This document shows, one piece after another, positions 53,632-62,010 of a stretch of 64,000 bases of DNA (within the stretch, counting starts at the first letter, position 1; every line of letters begins with the position of its first letter). A model generated the notes under the pieces. The model did no database searches, had not been told where the DNA came from, and saw only the letters and a list, made by a program, of their open reading frames with translations. Both the position numbers and the translations under genes were made by a program. Source of the stretch: Burkholderia cepacia (GTDB lineage: Bacteria; Pseudomonadota; Gammaproteobacteria; Burkholderiales; Burkholderiaceae); assembly GCF_029962485.1 (NCBI RefSeq), contig NZ_CP073637.1:2604001-2668000 (forward strand), in the 5' to 3' direction.

Positions 53632-53687
53632 CGCAACCCACTCGCAGATACAAAGGCCGCGTCCGAGCGGCCTCCCCCGGAGATAGC

Positions 53688-54899
53688 ATGAACCCCTCGC
53701 CCACCGCGAGCGCCAGCCGCGCCGGCGGCCGCCGCTTTTTCGCCGATACGTCCGTGTCGGCGCTCGTCGCCGGCTTCGTCGCGATGATGACCGGCTACAC
53801 GAGTTCGCTCGTGCTGATGTTCCAGGCCGGCCGCGCCGCCCACCTCACCGATGCGCAGATCTCGTCGTGGATCTGGGCGCTGTCGATCGGCATGGCGCTG
53901 ACGACGATCGGCCTGTCGCTGCGCTTTCGCGCGCCCGTCGTCGTCGCGTGGTCGACACCCGGCGCCGCGCTGCTGATCGCGTCGCTGCCCGGTGTGCCCT
54001 ACGCCGAGGCAATCGGCGCGTTCGTCGTGTGCGCGCTGCTGCTGACGGCCGTCGGCGTCAGCGGCCTGTTCGACACGCTCATGCGCAAGATTCCGGCCGG
54101 CATCGCCGCCGCGCTGCTCGCGGGCATCCTGTTCGAGATCGGCATCGAGATCTTCCGCGCCGCGCAGTTCCAGACCGCGCTCGTGCTCGCGATGTTCTTC
54201 ACGTACCTGATCGTCAAGCGGCTCGCGCCGCGTTATGCGATCGTCACGACGCTGATCGTCGGCACGGCGGTGGCCGGCGGCCTCGGCCTGCTCGACTTCA
54301 GCCGCTTCCACATCGCGCTCGCGCAGCCCGTGTTCACGATGCCCGCGTTCTCGATCGCGTCGATCGTCAGCATCGGCATTCCGCTGTTCGTCGTCGCGAT
54401 GGCGTCGCAGAACGTGCCGGGTATCGCGGTGCTGCGTGCGGACGGCTATCAGACGCCGTCGTCGCCGCTGATCGCGACGACCGGCCTCGCGTCGCTGCTG
54501 CTCGCGCCGTTCGGCTCGCACGGCGTGAACCTCGCGGCGATCACGGCCGCGATCTGCACGGGCCCCGAAGCGCACGAGGATCACGCAAAGCGCTACACGG
54601 CCGCCGTGTGGTGTGGCACGTTCTACCTGGTCGCGGGCATTTTCGGCGCGACGATCGCCGCGCTGTTCGCCGCGCTGCCGAAGGCGCTCGTGGTATCGGT
54701 CGCCGCGCTCGCGCTGTTCGGCTCGATCATGAGCGGGCTCGCGAACGCGATGCAGGACGTGAAACAGCGCGAAGCCGCGCTCGTCACGTTCATGGTCACC
54801 GCGTCGGGCCTCACGCTGCTGTCGATCGGCTCGGCGTTCTGGGGGCTCGTCGCGGGGATCGTCACGCAGGTGATCCTGAACGCGCGACGCCCCGCGTGA
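53688..54899 (+). CDS. benE: Benzoate/H+ symporter BenE family
   Basis: The 403-residue polytopic protein has about twelve helices and the BenE pattern: [56 protein letters not shown] and [20 protein letters not shown]. BenE proteins import benzoate with protons. No ben catabolic genes adjoin it, so the substrate may differ. ATG 53688 follows CCCGGAGATAGC, a good ribosome-binding site, 56 bp after the VWA gene. Confidence 0.93.
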   Translation: MNPSPTASASRAGGRRFFADTSVSALVAGFVAMMTGYTSSLVLMFQAGRAAHLTDAQISSWIWALSIGMALTTIGLSLRFRAPVVVAWSTPGAALLIASLPGVPYAEAIGAFVVCALLLTAVGVSGLFDTLMRKIPAGIAAALLAGILFEIGIEIFRAAQFQTALVLAMFFTYLIVKRLAPRYAIVTTLIVGTAVAGGLGLLDFSRFHIALAQPVFTMPAFSIASIVSIGIPLFVVAMASQNVPGIAVLRADGYQTPSSPLIATTGLASLLLAPFGSHGVNLAAITAAICTGPEAHEDHAKRYTAAVWCGTFYLVAGIFGATIAALFAALPKALVVSVAALALFGSIMSGLANAMQDVKQREAALVTFMVTASGLTLLSIGSAFWGLVAGIVTQVILNARRPA

Positions 54900-55068
54900 C
54901 ACGGCTCGCCGCCGCGTTTTAGCGTGTCTCGGGCACGCCAAAACGTGTCCGACACGAATCGGGCCTAAAATGATGGATCGGAAGCGGTGCCCGGCGCCGC
55001 TTCGCTTCGCCGCCGCGCTCGCGCGGCCCGTGAGAACCCGGCGCCCCGCGCCCTTCTTCCGAATCGCC

Positions 55069-56022
55069 ATGACTACCGCACTCGACCAGCTGAAGCAGTA
55101 CACGACCGTCGTCGCCGACACGGGCGACTTCCAGCAGCTTGCGCAATACAAGCCGCAGGACGCGACCACGAACCCGTCGCTGATCCTGAAGGCCGTCCAG
55201 AAGGATGCGTACAAGCCGATCCTCGAGAAAACCGTCCGCGATCATCGCAACGAAAGCACCGATTTCATCATCGACCGCCTGCTGATCGCGTTCGGCACCG
55301 AGATCCTGAAGCTGATCCCGGGCCGCGTGTCGACCGAAGTCGACGCACGCCTGTCGTTCGACACGCAACGCTCGATCGACAAGGGCCGCGAGCTCATCAA
55401 GCTGTACGAAGCCGCCGGCATCGGTCGCGAGCGCATCCTGATCAAGCTCGCGTCGACGTGGGAAGGCATCCGCGCGGCCGAGGTGCTGCAGAAGGAAGGG
55501 ATCAAGTGCAACATGACCCTGCTTTTCTCGCTCGTTCAGGCCGCCGCATGCGCGGAAGCCGGTGCGCAACTGATCTCGCCGTTCGTCGGCCGCATCTACG
55601 ACTGGTACAAGAAGCAGGCCGGCGCGGAGTGGAATGAAGAGAAGGACGGCGGCGCGAACGATCCGGGCGTGCAGTCGGTGCGCCGCATCTACACGTACTA
55701 CAAGACGTTCGGCTACCACACCGAAGTGATGGGCGCGAGCTTCCGCACGACCAGCCAGATCACCGAACTCGCCGGCTGCGACCTGCTGACGATCAGTCCC
55801 GATTTGCTGCAGAAGCTGCAGGACAGCAACGAAACCGTCGCACGCAAGCTGTCGCCGGAATCGCTGCAGGACAAGCCGTCCGGGCGCGTGGCGATCGACG
55901 AAGCATCGTTCCGCTTCCAGCTGAACGACGAAGCGATGGCGACCGAAAAGCTCGCCGAAGGCATCCGCGTATTCGCCGCCGATGCGGTGAAGCTCGAGAA
56001 GCTGATCGACGCGCTGCGCTGA
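55069..56022 (+). CDS. tal: Transaldolase
   Basis: Transaldolase moves a dihydroxyacetone unit between sugars in the non-oxidative pentose phosphate pathway. The 317-residue protein has the N-terminal [34 protein letters not shown], the Schiff-base Lys in [13 protein letters not shown], and [16 protein letters not shown], all typical of the TalB type. The longer upstream frame is not conserved. A strong terminator follows about 60 bp after the stop. It stands alone between benE and the VOC gene. Confidence 0.97.
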   Translation: MTTALDQLKQYTTVVADTGDFQQLAQYKPQDATTNPSLILKAVQKDAYKPILEKTVRDHRNESTDFIIDRLLIAFGTEILKLIPGRVSTEVDARLSFDTQRSIDKGRELIKLYEAAGIGRERILIKLASTWEGIRAAEVLQKEGIKCNMTLLFSLVQAAACAEAGAQLISPFVGRIYDWYKKQAGAEWNEEKDGGANDPGVQSVRRIYTYYKTFGYHTEVMGASFRTTSQITELAGCDLLTISPDLLQKLQDSNETVARKLSPESLQDKPSGRVAIDEASFRFQLNDEAMATEKLAEGIRVFAADAVKLEKLIDALR

Positions 56023-56084
56023 GTCGCAACGGGCGTCAGCGGCTGTCAGCAACACTGACAACAGCCGTCAGCAGCACGCCGCAC

Positions 56085-56119
56085 ACGGCCGCAAACATGA
56101 TGTTCGCGGCCGTTTTTAT
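56085..56119 (+). terminator. Rho-independent terminator of tal
   Basis: ACGGCCGCAAACA pairs with TGTTCGCGGCCGT (one mismatch) around a 3-nt loop and is followed by TTTTATTTTT. Confidence 0.9.
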
Positions 56120-56262
56120 TTTTCATTCCATCGTCAAGCGCGCGCACTACAATCCACGTCACGGGTACGCCGGCCGCCTCCCGATGTGCCCTTTCCCAGT
56201 CAATCTTGCACGACGCCGAACCCGCGCCGACACGCGGGCCCGGCCCATCACAGGAGACAACG

Positions 56263-56718
56263 ATGCAAGTTCAACCGTACCTGACGTTCTACGGTCGTGC
56301 CGACGAAGCCCTTCAGTTCTACGAAAAGGCACTCGGTGCGAAGACGATGTTCAAGATGCACTTCAAGGATGCGCCGCCGAACCCCGACTACCCGATGACG
56401 CCGGAGATGGCCGACAAGGTGATGCACGCGAGCTTCACGATCGGCGACTCGATGATCATGTGCTCGGACGGCGACTGCAGCCAGCCGGCAGGCGCCGCGC
56501 ATGCCGGCTATTCGCTGTCGCTGAACCCGGCGACGGTCGAGGAAGGCCAGAAGCTGTTCAATGCGCTCGCCGACGGCGGCGAAGTGACGATGCCGTTCGG
56601 CAAGACGTTCTGGGCGCTCGGCTTCGGGATGGCGAAGGATCGGTTCGGCGTGCATTGGATGGTCAACGTCGAAGATCTGTCGCAGCGCGAGGACCTCGCG
56701 CAACGCGCGCAGGGCTGA
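56263..56718 (+). CDS. VOC-family (PhnB-like) protein
   Basis: The 151-residue protein starts MQVQPYLTFYGRADEALQFY and contains EKALGAKTMFKMHFKD and WALGFGMAKDRFGVHWMVN, the beta-alpha-beta-beta-beta pattern of the vicinal oxygen chelate fold in the PhnB/3-demethylubiquinone-like group. Metal ligands in typical glyoxalases are not all apparent, so enzymatic activity is uncertain. The ribosome-binding site CAGGAGACAACG is excellent, fixing the start at ATG 56263. A terminator follows the stop within a few bases. Confidence 0.88.
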   Translation: MQVQPYLTFYGRADEALQFYEKALGAKTMFKMHFKDAPPNPDYPMTPEMADKVMHASFTIGDSMIMCSDGDCSQPAGAAHAGYSLSLNPATVEEGQKLFNALADGGEVTMPFGKTFWALGFGMAKDRFGVHWMVNVEDLSQREDLAQRAQG

Positions 56719-56721
56719 TGC

Positions 56722-56758
56722 AAAAAAACGCCCGTCACCTTACGGTGGCGGGCGTTTT
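56722..56758. terminator. Bidirectional terminator between the VOC and symporter genes
   Basis: AAAACGCCCGTCACC pairs with GGTGGCGGGCGTTTT with one G-T pair, extra A residues precede the stem and TTTT closes it. Confidence 0.92.
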
Positions 56759-56779
56759 CGTTACCGCGCGTCGTCCGTC

Positions 56780-58330
56780 TCAGCCCTCGACGACGTCGAG
56801 ATAATCCTCCGGCCGCGTGCGATCTTCCGCATGTGCCATCCCCATCACGCGCACCAGCACGCTCACGACCACCGACACCACCAGGTTGACGATCAGCGAC
56901 CACACGGCCGCGTAGCCGGGAATCGCGAGACCGAACAGGTGGATCGTGAAGATCGATCCGGCCAGCTTCAGTGAAATCGCCATCCACGTGCCGCACACGA
57001 TGCCGGCGGCCCAGCCGGCCAGCAGGCCGCGATGGTCGAGCACGCGCGTGTACAGGCCGAGCACGATCGCGGGCAGCGTCTGGATGATCCAGATCCCGCC
57101 GAGCAGCTGCAGCTGGATCGCATAGGTCAGCGGCAGCCCGAGGATGAACGCCACCGCGCCGACCTTCACGATCAGCGACACGAGCTTCGCGACGTGCGTC
57201 TCCTGCTCGTGCGACATGTTGCGGTTCACGAACTCGCGGTGGATGTTGCGCGTGTACAGGTTCGCGGCCGCGATCGACATGATGGCCGCCGGCACCAGCG
57301 CACCGATGCCGATCGCCGCGAACGCGACGCCGACGAACCACGACGGGAAGTACTCGAGGAACAGCGCGGGCACCGCGAAGTTCGGGCCGAACGCCTTGAA
57401 GTACGGCGCGTACTGCGGCATGTCCTTCACGCCCGACGCGAGCGCCATGTAGCCGAGCAGCGCAAGCAGGCCGAGCACGAACGAGTACGCGGGCAGCATC
57501 GCCATGTTGCGGCGGATCGAGTTGCCCGACGACGACGACAGGATCGCCGTGACCGAGTGCGGATACAGGAACAGGGCAAGCGCCGAGCCGATCGCGAGCG
57601 TCGCGTACGCGCTGTAGCCGTTCAGGCTCATCGCATCGGGTGCCTTCAGCAGCAGCTTCGCGGGCGGCACGCTCGCGAAGATGTGCCCGAAGCCGCCGAG
57701 CTTCGCCGGGATCACGATGACGGCAGCCGCGATCGTGATGTAGATCAGGATGTCCTTCACGATCGCGATCATGGCCGGTGCGCGCAGGCCCGACGTGTAC
57801 GTGTACGCGGCGAGGATCGCGAACGCGATGATCAGCGGCAGGTCGCCGACGAAGCCGGTCGTGTCGAAGCCGAGCGCGCCGATCACCACCTCGATGCCGA
57901 CCAGCTGCAGCGCGATGTACGGCATCGTCGCGAGGATGCCCGTCACCGCGATCGCGAGCGCGAGCATCCGGCTGCCGTAGCGCGCATTGACGAAGTCGGC
58001 GGCCGTCACGTAGCCGTGCCGCTTCGCGATGCTCCACAGCTTCGGGAACACGACGAATGCGAACGGATAGATCAGGATCGTGTACGGCAACGCGAAGAAG
58101 CCCATCGCGCCGGCGCCGAACACCAGCGCGGGTACCGCGACGAACGTATAGGCCGTATAGAGATCGCCGCCGAGCAGGAACCACGTGACGATCGTGCCGA
58201 AGCGGCGTCCGCCGAGGCCCCATTCGTCGAGATGGGCGAGATCGCCGCGCCGCCAGTTCGCGGCCAGGAAACCGATGATCGTGACGCCGATGAACAGCAG
58301 GACAAAGACAAAGGTTGCGCCGAGATTCAT
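56780..58330 (-). CDS. Sodium:solute symporter (SSS family)
   Basis: The 516-residue protein has about thirteen membrane helices. SSS-family features are DEWGLGGRRFGTIVTWFLLG near the N-terminus, TAADFVNARYGSRMLALA, and SVTAILSSSSGNSIRRNMAM with Na+-site-like serines. Members import acetate, proline, pantothenate or other acids. The DUF3311 small partner immediately upstream overlaps by ATGA, an arrangement matching the DUF485-ActP pairing in acetate transport. Substrate unknown. ATG 58330 is set by the overlap. Confidence 0.9.
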   Translation of the reverse strand: MNLGATFVFVLLFIGVTIIGFLAANWRRGDLAHLDEWGLGGRRFGTIVTWFLLGGDLYTAYTFVAVPALVFGAGAMGFFALPYTILIYPFAFVVFPKLWSIAKRHGYVTAADFVNARYGSRMLALAIAVTGILATMPYIALQLVGIEVVIGALGFDTTGFVGDLPLIIAFAILAAYTYTSGLRAPAMIAIVKDILIYITIAAAVIVIPAKLGGFGHIFASVPPAKLLLKAPDAMSLNGYSAYATLAIGSALALFLYPHSVTAILSSSSGNSIRRNMAMLPAYSFVLGLLALLGYMALASGVKDMPQYAPYFKAFGPNFAVPALFLEYFPSWFVGVAFAAIGIGALVPAAIMSIAAANLYTRNIHREFVNRNMSHEQETHVAKLVSLIVKVGAVAFILGLPLTYAIQLQLLGGIWIIQTLPAIVLGLYTRVLDHRGLLAGWAAGIVCGTWMAISLKLAGSIFTIHLFGLAIPGYAAVWSLIVNLVVSVVVSVLVRVMGMAHAEDRTRPEDYLDVVEG

Positions 58331-58569
58331 TGCCCACCTCCCTGCGGGCCGCTCGCCTTCCACGCGTTCTTGGTCTTGAAATAGACGAACGCGGTGATCA
58401 CCGCGCTGATGAAGACCCACAACAGCTGGTACCAGTAGAAAAACGGAAAATCGAACAACTGCGGTTCGATCTTGCTGTAGGACGGTACCCAGACCATCGC
58501 AATCAGCGGCAGTACCAGCAGCCAGAGCCAGCGCTTGGCGGCCCGGTTGGCGTCGGCATCGTGAGCCAT
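58327..58569 (-). CDS. DUF3311-family small membrane partner of the symporter
   Basis: The 80-residue protein has two membrane helices: WLWLLVLPLIAMVWVPSYSK and YQLLWVFISAVITAFVYFKT, with the conserved PFFYWYQLLW block of DUF3311. Such proteins regularly precede SSS symporters. Its TGA overlaps the symporter ATG, and GAGGAGACGTC precedes its own ATG at 58569. Probable auxiliary subunit; no function has been proved to my knowledge. Confidence 0.87.
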   Translation of the reverse strand: MAHDADANRAAKRWLWLLVLPLIAMVWVPSYSKIEPQLFDFPFFYWYQLLWVFISAVITAFVYFKTKNAWKASGPQGGGQ

Positions 58570-58739
58570 GACGTCTCCTCTTCTTTCCCGGTTATCGATC
58601 TTGTTGAGCGGGTACGGCGCCGAGAGGAGCGGCGAAACGGGTAGGCTGCGGCTCCCCTGGCTTCGCGCCAGTATAGGAGCCGCGAGCACGCGGTCAAGCA
58701 GGGGCGAACCCGAGGTGATCCGCCCCTTGTCGCGTGGTT

Positions 58740-58760
58740 GCACCGGCCTGCCGCCGGTGC
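58740..58760 (-). terminator. Hairpin after the spermidine-synthase-like gene
   Basis: GCACCGGC and GCCGGTGC form a perfect 8-bp stem with a 5-nt loop, 9 bp past the stop on the minus strand. There is no T-run, so strength is uncertain. Confidence 0.4.
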
Positions 58761-58768
58761 ATGAAGCG

Positions 58769-59686
58769 TCAGATCGCGAACGAGGTATCGCGTGCGCCGG
58801 TCGTTTCTTTCAAAGCTTTCACCCACTTGCGTGCGGGCAGCTTCAGCGTGTCTTCGATCAGCTTCGCGCGTGCGTCGAGCTGCGCGAACGGCACGTCGAG
58901 CGCGGGGCCCGAGAACGCGATCGCGATCCGGTTGCCGTCGTGCACTTCGGGCAGCGCGATCACGCGATTTTCGAACGCCGCGTTCAGGTGCTTCATGTTG
59001 CGCACGAAGCTCGGATGATCGCCGAACAGGTTGATCGTCGCGATGCCCGCGTCGGCGAGGCAGCCGCGCACCGCACGGTAGAACGCGACGCTGTCGAGCA
59101 CGGGGCCGCGCGCGGTCGCGTCGTACAGGTCGATCTGGATCGCGCCCGTCGTGCCGCGGTTGGCCGGGTCGTTGACGAAGTCCCACGCGTCGGCTTCGTG
59201 CACGGCGAGACGTGCGTCGTCGGGCGGCAGCGCGAACATCGTACGCGCGGCGACGATCACGGCCGGGTTCAGCTCGACGGCCTCGACCTTCGCGTTCGGC
59301 AGGAAACGGTGCGAGAACTTGGTCAGCGCGCCGGTGCCGAGCCCGAGCTGGACGATCCGCTCGGGCGTTTCGAGGAACAGCAGCCACGCCATCATCTGCT
59401 GCGCATATTCGAGCTCGATGTGCAGCGGCTTGGAGATCCGCATGGCGCCCTGCACCCATTCGGTGCCGAAGTGCAGGAAGCGCACGCCGCCCTCTTCGGA
59501 GAACGTAACGGGCGCGAAGCGCGGCTTGCGCGGCGCCTCGAGCACCGGCACGTCGTCGTGTTCGTCGATGTCCGGGCGGCGCTTCACGCGCGGCGGCTGG
59601 AGTTTTTCGGAGCCGTTGTACGAGGACGGCTTGCCTTGCTTGAACGCACGCGCCTCGGCGGACGCGCGCTTGATCAGTCGGGTCAT
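58769..59686 (-). CDS. Spermidine synthase-like methyltransferase-fold protein
   Basis: The 305-residue protein has a basic N-terminal extension (about 1-70, MTRLIKRASAEARAFKQG) and a Rossmann-like domain with VQLGLGTGALTKFSHRF and VEAVELNPAVIVAAR, matching the SpeE/PMT fold; the acidic residues at D and E positions fit substrate binding. No speD-type decarboxylase lies near, and such orphan SpeE-like proteins may not make spermidine. It is the last ordinary core gene before the accessory stretch. ATG 59686 has no strong ribosome-binding site. Confidence 0.82.
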   Translation of the reverse strand: MTRLIKRASAEARAFKQGKPSSYNGSEKLQPPRVKRRPDIDEHDDVPVLEAPRKPRFAPVTFSEEGGVRFLHFGTEWVQGAMRISKPLHIELEYAQQMMAWLLFLETPERIVQLGLGTGALTKFSHRFLPNAKVEAVELNPAVIVAARTMFALPPDDARLAVHEADAWDFVNDPANRGTTGAIQIDLYDATARGPVLDSVAFYRAVRGCLADAGIATINLFGDHPSFVRNMKHLNAAFENRVIALPEVHDGNRIAIAFSGPALDVPFAQLDARAKLIEDTLKLPARKWVKALKETTGARDTSFAI

Positions 59687-60121
59687 GATTGAATCTCGCT
59701 GGGTGATGCTGGTTTTAGCGGACGAGAGGATAGCATTGGTGGCGGCTGCGCTCCCGGATGCACGCGTCTGCCGTTTCGACACGATCGCCGCCGTGCCGCT
59801 TCTCCGGCATCCCGCCAGTTGACGATGCGAAGGATCGGCGCACCGATCGGGTCTTCTATCAGAACAACGGGCAGATCGATGTAGGCACCGTGATCCGCGA
59901 CGGCACGACACTTGCGATCACACCGGCCGGCAGCACTGCACCGCAGAACTTCTACATCCTGTTGAACAGCGCGGCCGTCCAGTCGGTGAAGGCAGCGCTC
60001 ACTTTCTGACGGATCGCCGCTTTCGGGAATGATCGATCGGGGTGATGACCGGACGATCGAGCGCACGACACATCACCCGGTCGTTCAGCCAACTTGCATC
60101 CGGCACGAACACACGAGATCA
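59687..60121. other. Degraded intergenic stretch with a short unassigned ORF
   Basis: No intact family is recognisable. The plus-strand ORF 59758-60009 (83 codons) reads like the end of a beta-rich protein in its second half (DRVFYQNNGQIDVGTVIRDG, GSTAPQNFYILLNSAAVQSV) and stops at TGA, whereas its first 30 residues look like random translation. I regard it as a possible 5'-truncated gene remnant. Nothing else clear is seen. Confidence 0.35.
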
Positions 60122-60141
60122 TGCATCGCAATTGCGATGCA
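60122..60141. promoter_or_regulatory. Perfect 20-bp palindrome, likely operator of the antitoxin-like gene
   Basis: TGCATCGCAATTGCGATGCA reads identically on both strands and lies 12 bp before the start of the antitoxin-like ORF (60154). Ribbon-helix-helix antitoxins are known to repress their own promoters at such short palindromes. An outer pair, ATCATGC and GCATGAT, surrounds it loosely. Operator function is inferred from symmetry and position. Confidence 0.6.
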
Positions 60142-60153
60142 CTCGATGGCATG

Positions 60154-60378
60154 ATGAAAACCGCTACCTTTCCGTCCGTTCGCGTCGAGCCGGAACTGCG
60201 CGACGACACCGAGAACATCCTTCAGGAAGGCGAAACGCTGTCGAGCCTCGTCGAACAATCGATCCGCGAAGGCATCGAGCGCCGTCGCCTTCAAAGCGAA
60301 TTCATTGCACGCGGCATCGCGTCGCGTGACGAAGCACGACGCGCCGGCGAGTGTGTCTCTTCCTCCGACGGACGGTGA
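60154..60378 (+). pseudogene. Truncated RHH/ParD-type antitoxin-like gene, toxin absent
   Basis: The 74 codons from ATG 60154 begin MKTATFPSVRVEPELRDDTE and continue ILQEGETLSSLVEQSIREGI and EFIARGIASRDEARRAGE, the pattern of antitoxins labelled ParD or YlcI/YnfO-type. Beyond RAGE the usual end (a segment resembling VSADAVLAKLE) is lost: the frame ends in CVSSSDGR and a stop. No ParE-type toxin gene follows. It is therefore a solitary, probably C-terminally truncated antitoxin; DNA binding could survive. The ATG at 60151 is a one-codon alternative. Confidence 0.6.
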
Positions 60379-60436
60379 CGTTCCTTGCGGTACGTCAACA
60401 GAGAGAAAGCGACTACCACTGACGACGGGGGATCAC

Positions 60437-60691
60437 ATGACCTCAACCGACAGAAAGATCTGGTTTCCGGCGAAACGCTACGGCTGGGGCTGGGGATTGC
60501 CGGTCGCATGGCAAGGGTGGGTCGTCCTGCTGCTCTTTGTGATCGGGGTCGTGGCAGTTGCGACGCACTTGTCGCCCGCCCAATCACCGCTGGCGTTCGC
60601 GGCAAGCATCGTGGCGCTGGTGGCCGCGCTCACGGCTGTGTGCTGGCTGAAAGGTGAAAAGCCGAAGTGGCGCTGGGGCAAGGACGAATAG
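60437..60691 (+). CDS. Small membrane protein, two predicted helices
   Basis: The 84-residue protein starts MTSTDRKIWFPAKRYGWGWG, has hydrophobic segments WVVLLLFVIGVVAVATHL and LAFAASIVALVAALTAVCWL, and ends in a basic aromatic tail (KPKWRWGKDE). I recall short proteins with WFPAKRYGWGWG in many proteobacteria but no assigned function. GACGACGGGGGATCAC lies before the ATG. It borders the duplicated glycosylase fragment. Confidence 0.7.
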   Translation: MTSTDRKIWFPAKRYGWGWGLPVAWQGWVVLLLFVIGVVAVATHLSPAQSPLAFAASIVALVAALTAVCWLKGEKPKWRWGKDE

Positions 60692-60718
60692 ACAACGAAG
60701 CCACGAACTGTCGAATCG

Positions 60719-61081
60719 TCAGGCGCGAATCCCCCGCAACCGTGCGCGCGTCTGCTCGAACAACAACATCGCATTCGCCGGGCTCGACGAAGGCAGCACG
60801 AGCGTCTCGTACCCGGCCTGGCCGATCACACCGGCGAATCGCCCTGCCGTCTTGCCGTTGAACCACACGCGCTTCAGCAACGGCGCATGCTCCCACAGCG
60901 AATCGAAGTCCTTCGACTTCGCATTCCGGATCGCAGAATCGAGGCTACCCTGGCGATGGCACGCATCGAGAACGTCCCAAATGCCGATGCCGTGTGACAG
61001 CACGCACACGAGCCGCGCATCGTACGGCAGATCATGAATCGCCGCCTCACCGAGCACCGCCCCCGGCAACCGCCAGAACTG
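60719..61081 (-). pseudogene. 5'-truncated copy of the DNA-deoxyinosine glycosylase gene
   Basis: The minus-strand frame encodes the C-terminal part of the glycosylase found intact at 62829-63305: FWRLPGAVLGEAAIHDLPYD, LSHGIGIWDVLDACHRQGS and LVLPSSSPANAMLLFEQ are nearly the same in both. The copies stay alike from the stop codon up to CGCCAGAACT at 61071-61080, then diverge completely, so the first about 35 residues (with the active-site ILGSFPG region) are missing. Numerous point differences distinguish the copies. It cannot encode a working enzyme. Confidence 0.88.
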
Positions 61082-61240
61082 CGCGCTATTTTGTTCAGTT
61101 TGACACCGGCGTTGATCGGACAGCATGCTGCTGCCGCGCACGCACTTTCTTGCGACGTGACCTGCAGCGCCGTAATGTCATCGAAGCCTGCCAACATCCG
61201 CTCCGACCATACCTGCTCCATCACACGGGATTTCGTAAGC

Positions 61241-61936
61241 ATGAGCCACATCCACTTCATTGGCGGGGAAAAAGGCGGCGTCGGAAAATCGCTCGCTGCC
61301 CGCGTGCTGGCCCAGTATTTCATCGATCGGAGCATGCCCTTCGTGGGCTTCGATACCGACCGATCGCACGGTGCGCTATTGCGGTTCTATGCCGATTTTG
61401 CCGCGCCTGCCGTGCTCGACCAGCATGACAGCCTCGATCCGGTCATGGAATCGGCGCTCGAAGATCCGCAGCGGCGCATACTGGTCGACCTAGCGGCCCA
61501 GACGCGGCAGTCGCTCGCCAAGTGGCTCGACGATTCGGACGTATTGGATTTTGCCGAAGAACACGGCCTTACGCTGACCTGGTGGCACGTGATGGACACT
61601 GGACGCGATTCGGTCGATCTGCTGCGGCAGTGGCTCGACGAATTCGGCGGACGAATCAAGCTGGTGCTGGTGCTGAATGAAGTCCGCGGCGATCGCTTCG
61701 AGATTCTGGAGGCATCCGGCGAACGCGAGAGGGCCGAAGCCCTTGGCGCCAGCGTGATTACGCTGCGCCGCTTGCCCGATACGACGATGCAGAAGATCGA
61801 TCGACAAAGCGCGAGCTTCTGGGCGGCGGTCAACCATCCCGACCGCGCCGCCACCGGCCTCGGCTTGCTGGAGCGGCAGCGCGTCAAGGTCTGGCTGCAT
61901 CGCACTTATGACGAGCTTGGCACGCTCGCCTTGTAG
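61241..61936 (+). CDS. ParA/MinD-superfamily P-loop ATPase in the insertion
   Basis: The 231-residue protein begins MSHIHFIGGEKGGVGKSLAA, a deviant Walker A (KGGVGKS) as in ParA, MinD and mobilisation ATPases. It continues with FVGFDTDRSHGALLRFYADF, where the Asp-rich strand follows the ATPase plan, and RILVDLAAQTRQSLAKWL and LVLVLNEVRGDRF. No DNA-binding N-terminal domain and no parB-like gene are present. Codon use is less G+C-biased than its neighbours, suggesting transfer. Similar proteins are sometimes named mobilisation proteins. The gene 75 bp downstream, on the same strand, is likely its functional partner. Confidence 0.8.
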   Translation: MSHIHFIGGEKGGVGKSLAARVLAQYFIDRSMPFVGFDTDRSHGALLRFYADFAAPAVLDQHDSLDPVMESALEDPQRRILVDLAAQTRQSLAKWLDDSDVLDFAEEHGLTLTWWHVMDTGRDSVDLLRQWLDEFGGRIKLVLVLNEVRGDRFEILEASGERERAEALGASVITLRRLPDTTMQKIDRQSASFWAAVNHPDRAATGLGLLERQRVKVWLHRTYDELGTLAL

Positions 61937-62010
61937 CGAGGGGCGCCGGACGGTGCGGGGTGTGCGGTGAGTTGCTGGAATGGCGCATACTGGGAAACCT
62001 GGAGGTTTCA

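Noticed and set aside
61082..61240. TTGACA-like promoter at about 61100 for the ParA-like gene
   Set aside because: A TTGACA hexamer is present, but no -10 resembling TATAAT lies at 16-18 bp, so the promoter is not supported.
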